A stretch of 45,419 nt of DNA, taken from Klebsiella pneumoniae. Its GTDB lineage: Bacteria > Myxococcota_A > UBA796 > SXON01. Below the pieces are notes generated by a model that was not told where the DNA came from, made no database searches, and saw only the letters and a program-made list of their open reading frames with translations. The position numbers and the translations under genes were made by a program. Shown in pieces: positions 36,010-44,074 of this stretch (the stretch's first letter is position 1; every line of letters begins with the position of its first letter). Location: NCBI GenBank assembly GCA_945862325.1, contig CAMAXZ010000035.1, positions 1-45,419 on the forward strand, in the 5' to 3' direction.

Positions 36010-36651
36010 TCAGGAATCTCGGACGATCGTCGCGTCCGTGGACGCCACTGCGACCAGGCGAACGGACCGCGCACCGGCGAGGAGGAGCGCCTGCGCACAC
36101 GCGGAGGCGGTCGCGCCCGTGGTGACCACGTCGTCGACGAGCAGGAGGTCGCCATCGACCGCTCGCGACGCGGCGAACGCGCCACGGGCGTTGGTACGGC
36201 GCGCGCGGCGCCCCAGCGAGGCCTGCGGCGCGCCGTCCACACGGCGGAGGGCGTGGAGCACCGGGAGGCCCCAGGAGGCCGCGACCGCCTGGGCGAGGGA
36301 CTCCGCGAAGTGGCCGCCGCGCCACGTCCGCCGCCAGAAGGTCGTGGGGACGGGGACGACGGCGGTCACACCGTCCGGTGGGGCGTCACGGGTGAGCGCG
36401 CCGGCGAGGCCCGAGGCGACGCCGAGGTCGCCCCGGTACTTCGCGTGGCGCACGAGTGCCCCCAAGGGGCCCGCGTAGCGGCCGAGCGCGCGGGCCGTGC
36501 GAAGGCACACCGGCGTCGGGATGTCGCGCACCGGTGCGGCCAGCTCCGCGGCGCATCCGGCGCACAGCCGGCCGCCCAGGAACCCCTCCGCCGGCGCGTC
36601 GTCGCACGACACGCACGCGTGCGCGCCGAGCGCGTGGAGCAGCTCGTACAT
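36010..36651 (-). CDS. comF: ComF-family phosphoribosyltransferase-like protein
   Basis: 213 residues. Zinc ribbon C13-x2-C16 / C30-x2-C33, a KYRGD segment, VPVPTTFWRRTWRG and the PRPP loop LLLVDDVVTTGAT (169-181). ComF supports DNA uptake in naturally competent bacteria; homologues also occur in non-competent species. It is transcribed away from the RlmH end, 56 bases downstream of it, toward the sigma-54 promoter. Confidence 0.9.
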   Translation of the reverse strand: MYELLHALGAHACVSCDDAPAEGFLGGRLCAGCAAELAAPVRDIPTPVCLRTARALGRYAGPLGALVRHAKYRGDLGVASGLAGALTRDAPPDGVTAVVPVPTTFWRRTWRGGHFAESLAQAVAASWGLPVLHALRRVDGAPQASLGRRARRTNARGAFAASRAVDGDLLLVDDVVTTGATASACAQALLLAGARSVRLVAVASTDATIVRDS

Positions 36652-36707
36652 GGCACGAACGGTAGTCCCCGCCCGCCGGGCGTCAACGGCCACCACCGCA
36701 AGGGGGC

Positions 36708-37154
36708 TCACCCCGCGTGGTGGTACGGCTCGCCCGCCCGAATCGTACACGCCCGATAGAGCTGCTCCATCAACACGACCCGCGCGACGGCGTGCGCCAG
36801 CACGAGGTCGCTCATGCGCACGACGCGCCAGGCACGTTCGCGCACCGCGGGCGTGTGCCCGTGCGCGCCACCGACGGCAAAAACGAGGTGCGACGCCGCT
36901 TCGCGCGCCGCGAGATCGATGAGGGCGGCGAAGCCCTCGCTGGTGAGCCGGTCGCCGCGCTCGTCGAGCACGACGAGGAGGCCTCGCGCCGGCAGGCCCT
37001 CGAGCAGCGCCCGCGCATCGTCCTCGCCGCTGCCCGCGCGAATCTCCTTTTCGTCGAACGGGAGATATCGCGCGATGCGGCGGGCCCACTCGGCGCACGC
37101 CTCGTCCGCCCAGGGCGCCTTCGCCGACCGCACCCGGCTGACGACGAGCTTCAC
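36708..37154 (-). CDS. rlmH: 23S rRNA pseudouridine-1915 N3-methyltransferase RlmH
   Basis: 148 residues from a GTG overlapping the RsfS stop (GTGA). Diagnostic elements: LVVLDERGDRLTSEGFA, LVFAVGGAHGHTP, VLMEQLYRACTIRAGEPYHH. RlmH is a SPOUT enzyme acting on assembled ribosomes. It is normally next to rsfS, as here. Confidence 0.96.
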   Translation of the reverse strand: MKLVVSRVRSAKAPWADEACAEWARRIARYLPFDEKEIRAGSGEDDARALLEGLPARGLLVVLDERGDRLTSEGFAALIDLAAREAASHLVFAVGGAHGHTPAVRERAWRVVRMSDLVLAHAVARVVLMEQLYRACTIRAGEPYHHAG

Positions 37155-37546
37155 ACCCGCGCGGACGCCGCCGCGCCGGCCGAGGCCTTCGGCTGCTCGT
37201 CGTCGAAGGTGACGCGCCGCGCGTCGACCCAGAGCGCTTCGAGGTCGTAGAACCCGCGCATGGGTCCGTCGAACACGTGCACCAGGATGTCCCCGAAGTC
37301 GAGGAGCACCCAACGCGCGGCCTCCATGCCCTCGACGCCGATCGGTCGTTGCCCGATCTCCCGAAGGTCGGAGGCGATGCCCTCGGCGATCGCGTTCACC
37401 TGGCGGCGGTTCGTGCCGCTGCAAATCAGGAAGCCGTCGCAGTACGAGGCGCGACCGGTGAGGTCCAGGTACACGAGATCTTCGGCTTTGCGGGCATACG
37501 CGGCGCGCGCGATCGCGCGCGCAAGTTCACGGGTCTCGATGTGCAC
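37151..37546 (-). CDS. rsfS: Ribosome silencing factor RsfS
   Basis: 131 residues. Characteristic DLVYLDLTGRASYCDGFLIC, SGTNRRQVNAIAEGI and EGMEAARWVLLDFGDILVHV. It binds L14 to block subunit joining in starvation. The GTG at 37546 begins three bases after the previous gene's stop, so re-initiation is likely. The C-terminus is extended and Ala-rich. Confidence 0.96.
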   Translation of the reverse strand: MHIETRELARAIARAAYARKAEDLVYLDLTGRASYCDGFLICSGTNRRQVNAIAEGIASDLREIGQRPIGVEGMEAARWVLLDFGDILVHVFDGPMRGFYDLEALWVDARRVTFDDEQPKASAGAAASARV

Positions 37547-37548
37547 TC

Positions 37549-37989
37549 CTAGCGGTTGGAGAGTTGGTAGGACGTGAGGACGACGTAACGGACCCCGTCG
37601 ACGTCGAGCGCGCGACCGGCGTAGGAAGCGCGCGCCAGCGGACGCCCGGACGTGACGAGCAGCTCGAGCAGCTCGTTGGCGATGACGAGGGCGCCGTCCG
37701 CCGCCACGAAGGGCACCGCGACGGGGTTCGCTTCGGCGTCGGCCGCGCCCGCGAGCGCGCCGGTGGACGACCACTCCGCGCCCTCCTCCATCACGCGCCG
37801 CGCCATCATCCCGGTTGAATACGAACAATTGCCGCCGATGAGCGCCGCGCTCCGGGCGCAGTGCGTGGCGGCCGTCGCGTCGACCGCGACCGTGTCGCCC
37901 GCCGCGCCGCTCGACGACGGCGAATATGGGCACGCCGCCGCGGGCCCCGCGAGGGACAGCGTGAGGGAAAAGAACGCTACCGAGGGCAA
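37549..37989 (-). CDS. Exported protein of unknown family, TTG start
   Basis: 146 residues. TTG at 37989 with GGAGG five bases upstream encodes a signal peptide (LPSVAFFSLTLSLAGPAAAC). The mature part has CPYSPSSSG..., then a C-terminal domain with GRPLARASYAGRALDVDGVRYVVLTSYQL (in parts). Cysteines at about 20, 44 and 55 could pair. It lies between an exported protein and RsfS. Confidence 0.7.
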   Translation of the reverse strand: MPSVAFFSLTLSLAGPAAACPYSPSSSGAAGDTVAVDATAATHCARSAALIGGNCSYSTGMMARRVMEEGAEWSSTGALAGAADAEANPVAVPFVAADGALVIANELLELLVTSGRPLARASYAGRALDVDGVRYVVLTSYQLSNR

Positions 37990-38040
37990 CGAGCCTCCGA
38001 GACGACGCCCTTTGTACTCCGTCCCACCGCGCAGGCCAAG

Positions 38041-38742
38041 TCACCTCCTGTCGACGCCGGTTGGCGGCTCCACCGCCACGTCGCCGTTGACGTGGTCGAG
38101 CGCAAAGCGGAGCGCCACGTCGGTGGGCGCACCGTTGATGGTGGCGGACACCGTGACGTCGGCGCCGAGGCGCACCGCGGTCCCCTCGTCGATCCAGACC
38201 GTCCCGCTCGCGGAGGCGGGGTCCCACGGGCCCGGCCGCGGCTTCTGGCGCTTCCGACGCGGCGGGGGCGGCGGACCGTACGAGACCTCGTGCTTGCGCG
38301 CGGGGCGGCCCGCGTACACCTCCGCGCCGACCTCGGTCGCGACCAGCCGCTCTTCGACCGGCTCGAACGCCAAGGCCCACGGGTCCCACGTGCGGCTGAG
38401 CATGACGCGGAACGGCTCGGCGTCCCCTTCGTCGCGCCAATCGCCGTCGTGCGAGGACCATGCGCGCCCGCCGAACACCCGAAGGTCCTCCACCGCCCGG
38501 TCGTCGCGCGTACGCACGAGCGACCAGTGATCGGCGTCCTTCCAGTGGAGCTCGAGGGTCTCGGTGGACGTGGCACCGCCGCCGGACGTCGGGGTCCGGG
38601 TGACGGTGGCGCGCATCACGTGGGCCCCGAGGCTCGTCTGACTGGCGAAGATGGTCGTCTCTGCGCCCTTTGCAAGCACGGAGGCCCCCGGCGTCGTCTC
38701 GGCGCTTCGGCACCCGAGCACCCCGACGACGAGCGCGGTCAT
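38041..38742 (-). CDS. Lipoprotein of unknown family following Obg
   Basis: About 233 residues. LVVGVLGC gives lipid cysteine C11. The mature domain has beta-rich segments (ETLELHWKDADHWSLVRTRD, VFGGRAWSSHDGDW, RKHEVSYG), a proline/basic spacer PPPPPRRKRQKPRP (about 175-188) and a final LRFALDHVNGDVAVEPP. ATG at 38742 shares a base with the Obg stop (TGATG). The texture suggests a LolA/LolB-like or outer-membrane lipoprotein carrier fold, but I would not name it. Confidence 0.7.
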   Translation of the reverse strand: MTALVVGVLGCRSAETTPGASVLAKGAETTIFASQTSLGAHVMRATVTRTPTSGGGATSTETLELHWKDADHWSLVRTRDDRAVEDLRVFGGRAWSSHDGDWRDEGDAEPFRVMLSRTWDPWALAFEPVEERLVATEVGAEVYAGRPARKHEVSYGPPPPPRRKRQKPRPGPWDPASASGTVWIDEGTAVRLGADVTVSATINGAPTDVALRFALDHVNGDVAVEPPTGVDRR

Positions 38743-39755
38743 CAACCCGGCTCCTCCGGGGGCCGGATGGCGGACCAGACGTGGCGCACCAGCGCCTCCA
38801 CGCCCGTCCCGGCCACCGACGAGATCAGGTAGACGCGCTCCACGCCCTCGGCCTGGACCGCCGCCCGCGCCTCCGCGACCGCTTCGTCGTCCGACACGTC
38901 CGCCTTGGTCAAGGCGACGATCTCCGGCCGATCCAGGAGCTCGGCGTCGTAGCGGGCCAGCTCGGCCCGCAGCTTCCGGTAGCGCTCGCCGGGGGGCTCT
39001 TCTTCGTCCGGAGAGAGCGACACGAGGTGCAACAGGAGGCGGTTCCGCTGCACGTGGCGCAGGAACTGATGCCCGAGCCCCTTCCCCTCCGCCGCGCCCT
39101 CGATGAGCCCCGGGATGTCCGCGATGACGAACGCCCCTTCGATGCCCATGTTCACCACGCCGAGGTTGGGCACGAGGGTGGTGAACGGGTAGTCGGCGAC
39201 CTTGGGCCGGGCGGCGCTGACCACCGAGATGAACGTGCTCTTCCCGGCGTTCGGGTACCCGAGCAGCCCCACGTCCGCCATGAGACGCAGCTCGAGGCGA
39301 ACCTTGAGGGTGACGCCCGGCTCGCCCGGTGTCGTGGTGCGGGGCGCCCGATTGGTGCTCGTCTTGAAGTGCGTGTTGCCGAGCCCGCCCTTTCCGCCGG
39401 CCGCGGCGACGCGCTCTTCGCCCTCGACCGTGAGCTCGAACAAGGTGTTGCCCGTCTCCGAGTCGCGCACGATCGTGCCCACCGGCACGACGATCGTCAG
39501 ATCCTCGCCCTGAGCGCCCGTCATCAGGCGGAAGCCGCCGGACTCGCCGTCGCCCGCACGCCAGTGCGTACGGGTACGGAGATCCATCAGCGTGCCGATG
39601 CTGCCGCTGGCGCGGAACGTGACGTTTCCGCCGCGCCCGCCGTCACCGCCGTCCGGGCCGCCAAGCGGCACGTACTTCTCGCGGCGCATGGAGGAGCTGC
39701 CTTTGCCTCCCCTCCCGCTCGAGACCACGATCTCGACCTCGTCGACGAAGCGCAC
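38742..39755 (-). CDS. obg: GTPase Obg/CgtA
   Basis: 337 residues from GTG with GGAGG upstream. Glycine-rich Obg domain (GGKGSSSMRREKYVPLGGPDGG region 17-37), G1 GYPNAGKS (166-173), G3 DIPGLIEG (213-220), G4 TKAD, G5 SSVAG. The C-terminal OCT domain is absent or very short. Obg is a late 50S assembly GTPase. It is in the usual L21-L27-Obg order. Confidence 0.97.
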   Translation of the reverse strand: MRFVDEVEIVVSSGRGGKGSSSMRREKYVPLGGPDGGDGGRGGNVTFRASGSIGTLMDLRTRTHWRAGDGESGGFRLMTGAQGEDLTIVVPVGTIVRDSETGNTLFELTVEGEERVAAAGGKGGLGNTHFKTSTNRAPRTTTPGEPGVTLKVRLELRLMADVGLLGYPNAGKSTFISVVSAARPKVADYPFTTLVPNLGVVNMGIEGAFVIADIPGLIEGAAEGKGLGHQFLRHVQRNRLLLHLVSLSPDEEEPPGERYRKLRAELARYDAELLDRPEIVALTKADVSDDEAVAEARAAVQAEGVERVYLISSVAGTGVEALVRHVWSAIRPPEEPG

Positions 39756-39790
39756 GTTCCCTCCGTCGGCTCAGCGGCCGCGCCGCCCGG

Positions 39791-40087
39791 TCAGACCGAG
39801 TCGGCTTGCGCTTCCGCGGCGGGCGCCTCGACGACCTGGGTCGGGTACACCGAGATGTACTTGCGGTTGAGGCGACGCTCGAACTTCACGTTGCCTTCCA
39901 CGAGGGAGAACAACGTCCAGTCGCGACCGACACCCACGTTCTTGCCGGGGTGGAACACCGTGCCGAGCTGACGGCAGAGGATGTTGCCGGCGAGGACGAA
40001 CTGCCCGTCGCCGCGCTTCACGCCGCGGTACTGCGGATTCGAGTCGCGCCCGTTTCGGGAGCTGCCTTGCCCTTTCTTGTGTGCCAT
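39791..40087 (-). CDS. rpmA: 50S ribosomal protein L27
   Basis: 98 residues. N-terminus [53 protein letters not shown]. The mature N-terminus reaches the peptidyl-transferase centre. No cleavable N-terminal extension of the Firmicutes type. Ala/Glu-rich tail. Confidence 0.98.
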   Translation of the reverse strand: MAHKKGQGSSRNGRDSNPQYRGVKRGDGQFVLAGNILCRQLGTVFHPGKNVGVGRDWTLFSLVEGNVKFERRLNRKYISVYPTQVVEAPAAEAQADSV

Positions 40088-40108
40088 GGCGTCTGTGCCC
40101 TCTCCGGC

Positions 40109-40420
40109 TCAGGTGACGATGCGGTTGATCTGGAGGACCGTCAGCGACGCGCGACCGTTCTTGGTCTTGCGGCGACGCTGCCGGTGGATGTAGCGCATGG
40201 ACTCCGTCTTCTCGCCCTTGGCGTGCTCCTTGACCGTGGTGACCACCGAGGCCCCCGCGACCCGAGGCGCGCCGATGACGATGGACTCGCCGCCGCCGAG
40301 CATGAGGACGTTGTCGAGGACGAGCTCCGCCCCGACATCCGCGTTCACCCGGTCCACCACGAGCTCAGAGCCCTCGGAGACACGGTACTGCTTGCCACCC
40401 GACACCACGACGGCGTACAT
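40109..40420 (-). CDS. rplU: 50S ribosomal protein L21
   Basis: 103 residues. [20 protein letters not shown] and [16 protein letters not shown] are diagnostic. The C-terminus [12 protein letters not shown] replaces the more common GHRQ motif. First gene of the L21-L27-Obg operon; the 51-base space to the AAA ATPase stop includes TTGACG at 40470-40475, but no convincing -10. Confidence 0.97.
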   Translation of the reverse strand: MYAVVVSGGKQYRVSEGSELVVDRVNADVGAELVLDNVLMLGGGESIVIGAPRVAGASVVTTVKEHAKGEKTESMRYIHRQRRRKTKNGRASLTVLQINRIVT

Positions 40421-40471
40421 CTTCGACCCTTCCCTAAAGCCAGCGGCGCTTAATGCAGGGCGCGCGCGGCG

Positions 40472-42178
40472 TCAAGCCACGCGAGCGCCCAACATGGCGC
40501 GCAAGCGATCCAGCCGCGCTTGTACCTCCGCGGTCGCCAGTCCGTCAAGGCGCGCGGGCAACATACGGCGCGCGCTGGCCTCGAAGACGGCGAGGAGCTC
40601 CATGTACTCGACCATCCGGGTGTCCCGGGTGGGCACGACGTCCTGCACCGCGCGGCGCAGATCCGCCTGCGACACGCGCGCCCGGTCCTCCCAGGCCGCG
40701 AAATTCCCCGCCGCGATCACCACGGCCTCGATCTCGGCGGCGCTCCGGCCCGCCGTCTCCGAGGCGACGAGCTGGAGGTCGGCGTCCTCTTCGAGCGTGA
40801 GCCCGGCGCGGCGCACGAGCACGTCGACGATCTGCCGCCGCTCGGCGTCGGTCTCCGGGAAGAAGAACGGCACCTTGACGTCGAACCGCCCGGGGCGCTT
40901 CAAGTCCGCGTCGAGCTTGTCGGGTCGGTTCGTCATCATGAGGATGACGACGCGGCCGCGATGGCGCGTGTCGGACATGAACTCCTTCAGCCGCGCGATC
41001 ACCCGGCTCGAAGTCCCGCCGTCGTTGTCGCTCTGCGTCCCGCCGATCGAGCGATCGGCCTCGTCGATGATCAGCAGCACGTAGCCGAGGGCCTCGACCA
41101 CCTGGAGGATGCGCTCGAGGTTCGCCTCGGTGGACCCGACCCACTTCTCGCGGAAGTTCTTGAACTTCAAGCAGGTGAGCCCGCTCTCGCGGGCGAAGGC
41201 CTCGGCCACGAAGGTCTTCCCGGTGCCCATCGGCCCCACGAAGATGAGGCCCATCGGCACACGCGCGCGATGCCCCGCCTTGATCGCGTCGGCGATGCGC
41301 ATCAGCTCGGCCTTCACGCCGTCCATGCCGCCGACCTCGGCAAAGCCGTGGTGGGGGTCGACGAACTCCACGAGACCCGCGCACTCCTGCTCGATGATCG
41401 ACTTCTTGCGCTGATTCACGAGGCGGAAGGTGATCGGCGCCCCGGACTGGCGGGCCTGACGGAACAGGCCGCGAATCTGCGACAACGAGAGGCCGGCGGT
41501 GATCTTCACGAGCTGCGCGTCGTCGACGTGGCTGACGATGCCGTCGCGCGCCTGCGCCGCGATGAACGCCCCGCGGGCATCGGCGTCCGGGAGCGGCACG
41601 TGAACGAGCGCGACGTGCGGCGAGGACACGATGCGGCGATGGACCTCTCCGAGGTTCTCGGCCATCAACACGAGGATGTTGTCGCTGCCGAGCAGCGCCG
41701 GGTCCGACGGGAGCCGGAGCAGGGTCACGAGGGTCGACTTGTCGGCCTCGCCCATGAACGCGAGGTCGGCGTTCGGGCTGATCGTCTCGAGGTAGTCGAG
41801 GAGCACGGCCGCGCGCAACGAGGGGTCGGTGAGCACGTCCTCGATGGCGGCGAGGGCGGCCGGCGTCGACCGCGGCAGCGCGTCCATCGGCTCGCGGCGG
41901 CGCATCAGGCGGCGGTTGTTGACGGCCCGCTTGAATTGTTCCTCCGCGGCCTTCGACGGGAACTCGATGCCCTCGGACACGTTGAAGTGGACGACGAGGT
42001 CCTTCGTGCGGCGGAAGAAGCGCTCGAGGAACACCCGCATCGTGTCCCAGCGCGTGGCGTCGCCGTCGGCGACCGCCACGAGGTCGCGCACGTTGCCGTG
42101 CACGAGGAAAACGCTCGCCTCGCCGGAGAGGTAGCGATCGCGCAGCTCGACAGCCCAGGAAGGCAGGACGGATTCCAT
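40472..42178 (-). CDS. AAA-family ATPase (Ycf46-like)
   Basis: 568 residues. The N-terminal half (1-250) looks like an inactive AAA module without a P-loop ([22 protein letters not shown]). The C-terminal module has Walker [10 protein letters not shown] (about 313-321), Walker [10 protein letters not shown] (about 367-375), sensor 1 ILMMTNRP and an RPGRFD arginine region. This layout is like Ycf46-type AAA proteins. A protein unfolding or remodelling role is likely. It is upstream of, and in the same direction as, the L21 operon. Confidence 0.85.
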   Translation of the reverse strand: MESVLPSWAVELRDRYLSGEASVFLVHGNVRDLVAVADGDATRWDTMRVFLERFFRRTKDLVVHFNVSEGIEFPSKAAEEQFKRAVNNRRLMRRREPMDALPRSTPAALAAIEDVLTDPSLRAAVLLDYLETISPNADLAFMGEADKSTLVTLLRLPSDPALLGSDNILVLMAENLGEVHRRIVSSPHVALVHVPLPDADARGAFIAAQARDGIVSHVDDAQLVKITAGLSLSQIRGLFRQARQSGAPITFRLVNQRKKSIIEQECAGLVEFVDPHHGFAEVGGMDGVKAELMRIADAIKAGHRARVPMGLIFVGPMGTGKTFVAEAFARESGLTCLKFKNFREKWVGSTEANLERILQVVEALGYVLLIIDEADRSIGGTQSDNDGGTSSRVIARLKEFMSDTRHRGRVVILMMTNRPDKLDADLKRPGRFDVKVPFFFPETDAERRQIVDVLVRRAGLTLEEDADLQLVASETAGRSAAEIEAVVIAAGNFAAWEDRARVSQADLRRAVQDVVPTRDTRMVEYMELLAVFEASARRMLPARLDGLATAEVQARLDRLRAMLGARVA

Positions 42179-42223
42179 GCCGTCGGACTATCTGGTCCGA
42201 GGTGTCGGCGGTTACGCCGGCGT

Positions 42224-42985
42224 GTGCGCGTGCTGGTGACCGGTGGGGAAGGCCTGGTGGGCCGCGCGATCGTGGGGCGCGCGGCCGCGCACGGCGTCAC
42301 GGTGTTCGCCCCCGGTCGGGCGGAGTGCGACGTCACGCGGGACCCCGAGCCCACGCTCGCGCGCCTGCGACCGGACGTCGTGCTGTTCTGCGCCGCGTTC
42401 ACCGACGTCGATCGCACGACCGCGGAGCACGAAGCGGTCAACGTACGCGCGCCCGCGCGCTGGGCGGCCGTCGCGCCGACCGTGTTCCTCTCGTCGAACT
42501 TCGTGCTGGATGGCCCGGGGCCGCACCCGCCTTCGGCGCGACGCGTCGCCGGCGGTACGTACGTGAACCAGAAGATCGAGGCTGAGGATCGCGTGCTCGC
42601 GTCCGGCGGGCGCGTCGCACGCGTGGGGTGGGTGTACGGCCCTGGCGGCCGCACCTTCGCCTCGCGGCTCGTGGCACGCCTGCGCGCCGACGAACCGGTG
42701 TCGGCGATCGTCGACGTGCTCGTGCAGCCGACCTGGGCGCCGGACCTCGCGGACGCGCTCCTCCGAGTCCCGAACGCGCCGATCTCCCATCACATCGGCG
42801 GCGAGGAAACGAGCTGGTACGCCGTGGCGTTGGCGGTGCAGGCGCGCGTCGGCCGCGGCCGGGTCCTGCCCGTACGGCTCGACGCGCTGGGCCTCTCCGC
42901 GCCGCGCCCGCGCGACGCGCGTCTGACCCCCGCGGCCCTACCGGGGTGGCACACCCGCCTCGAGGACCTTGTCGACGCCGGTTAG
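42224..42985 (+). CDS. RmlD-like NAD(P)-dependent reductase (dTDP-4-dehydrorhamnose reductase family)
   Basis: About 253 residues from GTG. Rossmann motif TGGEGLVG (6-13), CDVTRDPEPTLARLRPDVVL, NVRAPARWA, FLSSNFVLDG, and YVNQK as the YxxxK catalytic pair. These match RmlD-type sugar reductases, but no rml genes are nearby, so the substrate is open. It is divergent from the AAA ATPase and overlaps the convergent HEAT gene by 48 bases. Confidence 0.85.
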   Translation: MRVLVTGGEGLVGRAIVGRAAAHGVTVFAPGRAECDVTRDPEPTLARLRPDVVLFCAAFTDVDRTTAEHEAVNVRAPARWAAVAPTVFLSSNFVLDGPGPHPPSARRVAGGTYVNQKIEAEDRVLASGGRVARVGWVYGPGGRTFASRLVARLRADEPVSAIVDVLVQPTWAPDLADALLRVPNAPISHHIGGEETSWYAVALAVQARVGRGRVLPVRLDALGLSAPRPRDARLTPAALPGWHTRLEDLVDAG

Positions 42986-44074
42986 GCGCGCCGCGGCCCG
43001 CACCCGGGTCGCGGGGTCTTCGTGGTCGAGCAGGGCGTCGAGCGCTGCGCGGTCCGCGTCGAGCGTGGGGTCCATCGACCCGATCGCCGCCGCCTGCACC
43101 ACGGGGTCCGCGGCCCGGAGCCGCTCGCGAAGGGCCACGCGCGCGCGCTCGCCGCCGGCGCGATCCGGATCCACGCACAGCCGCGCCGCGAGGGCACGGC
43201 ACGCCGCGGCGCGCACCTCGCGATCGGGATCGCCCAGGGCGTCGAACGCCCTCGAGACGCGGCCTTCTCCACGCGCGAAGAGGATCATCTCCGCGACGCG
43301 ACCCGCGACCGTCGAGGACCCGGCGACAGCGCGCAGCACGTCGTCGGCCCGGGCGCTCTGGTGCGCGTCGAGCAGCTCGACCGCCTCCAGCGCCTCGTCG
43401 GGGTCGTTCGAGCGCAGCGCGGGCTCCAACACGGCGCGCGCCGCGCGCACGTCGTAGTCGAGGAGGGCCGCCGCGCCCGCGAGGCGAACCGTGTCTTCCG
43501 CCCGGGGCACCGCCTCCGCGAGGGCCGGGCCGACCGGCGGCACGTTCGCCCGCCCCAACGCCCGCAGAAGATCGAGCTCGAGCGGGAGATCGCCCGCGCG
43601 TACGACGCCCGCGAGCGCCTCGCCCGCTCCGGGCGCCCCCGCCGCCGCGGAGGCGAGAAGCCCGGCGAAGCAGTCGTCCGGACCCGGCGATCGGAGGATC
43701 AGCGCAGCCCGACCGCGTATCCCACACTCCCGACGAACGTCCGTGGCGACCGACGTCAGGACCGCCCGGCTCTCGGCGTCCGACCTGGCTCCGAGCGCGA
43801 GCATCACGCTGCGCACCACGTACGGATCCGGATCCATCGCCCCCCGCGGGCCCCACGGCCCGCCGGCGGGGGCCGGGTCGACGTAGACGAGCGCAGCGAG
43901 CGCGTGCCGCCTCACCGCCGGGTCGAGGTCGGCGGCACCGGCCTCGAGGACGAGGCGGGCGCGGGGCGTCGGGGCGTACAGACGAAGCTCGGGGGTGAGG
44001 TCCATGGCGCGCGGCGCACGGGCGCACCCGAGCGCGACCGTCAAGGCGAGCAGCGCCGCCGCGCGCACCGTCAC
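42938..44074 (-). CDS. HEAT-repeat lipoprotein
   Basis: 378 residues from GTG overlapping the TPR gene stop (GTGA). Lipoprotein signal ending ALTVALGC (C17). The rest is HEAT-type helical repeats (DPAVRRHALAALVY, DPDREVRAAACRALAARL, DPVVQAAAIGSM). A scaffold role in the envelope is inferred. It is translated with the upstream TPR membrane protein, so the two may form a complex. Confidence 0.85.
   Translation of the reverse strand: MTVRAAALLALTVALGCARAPRAMDLTPELRLYAPTPRARLVLEAGAADLDPAVRRHALAALVYVDPAPAGGPWGPRGAMDPDPYVVRSVMLALGARSDAESRAVLTSVATDVRRECGIRGRAALILRSPGPDDCFAGLLASAAAGAPGAGEALAGVVRAGDLPLELDLLRALGRANVPPVGPALAEAVPRAEDTVRLAGAAALLDYDVRAARAVLEPALRSNDPDEALEAVELLDAHQSARADDVLRAVAGSSTVAGRVAEMILFARGEGRVSRAFDALGDPDREVRAAACRALAARLCVDPDRAGGERARVALRERLRAADPVVQAAAIGSMDPTLDADRAALDALLDHEDPATRVRAAARLTGVDKVLEAGVPPR

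Noticed and set aside
37547..38713. Upstream extension of the RsfS frame by 390 codons
   Set aside because: The extension lies inside two other genes, reads as an Arg-rich shadow, and RsfS has its normal length from GTG 37546.
40470..40475. TTGACG overlapping the AAA ATPase stop, as an L21 promoter
   Set aside because: No convincing -10 at 16-18 bases; kept only as a remark under L21.
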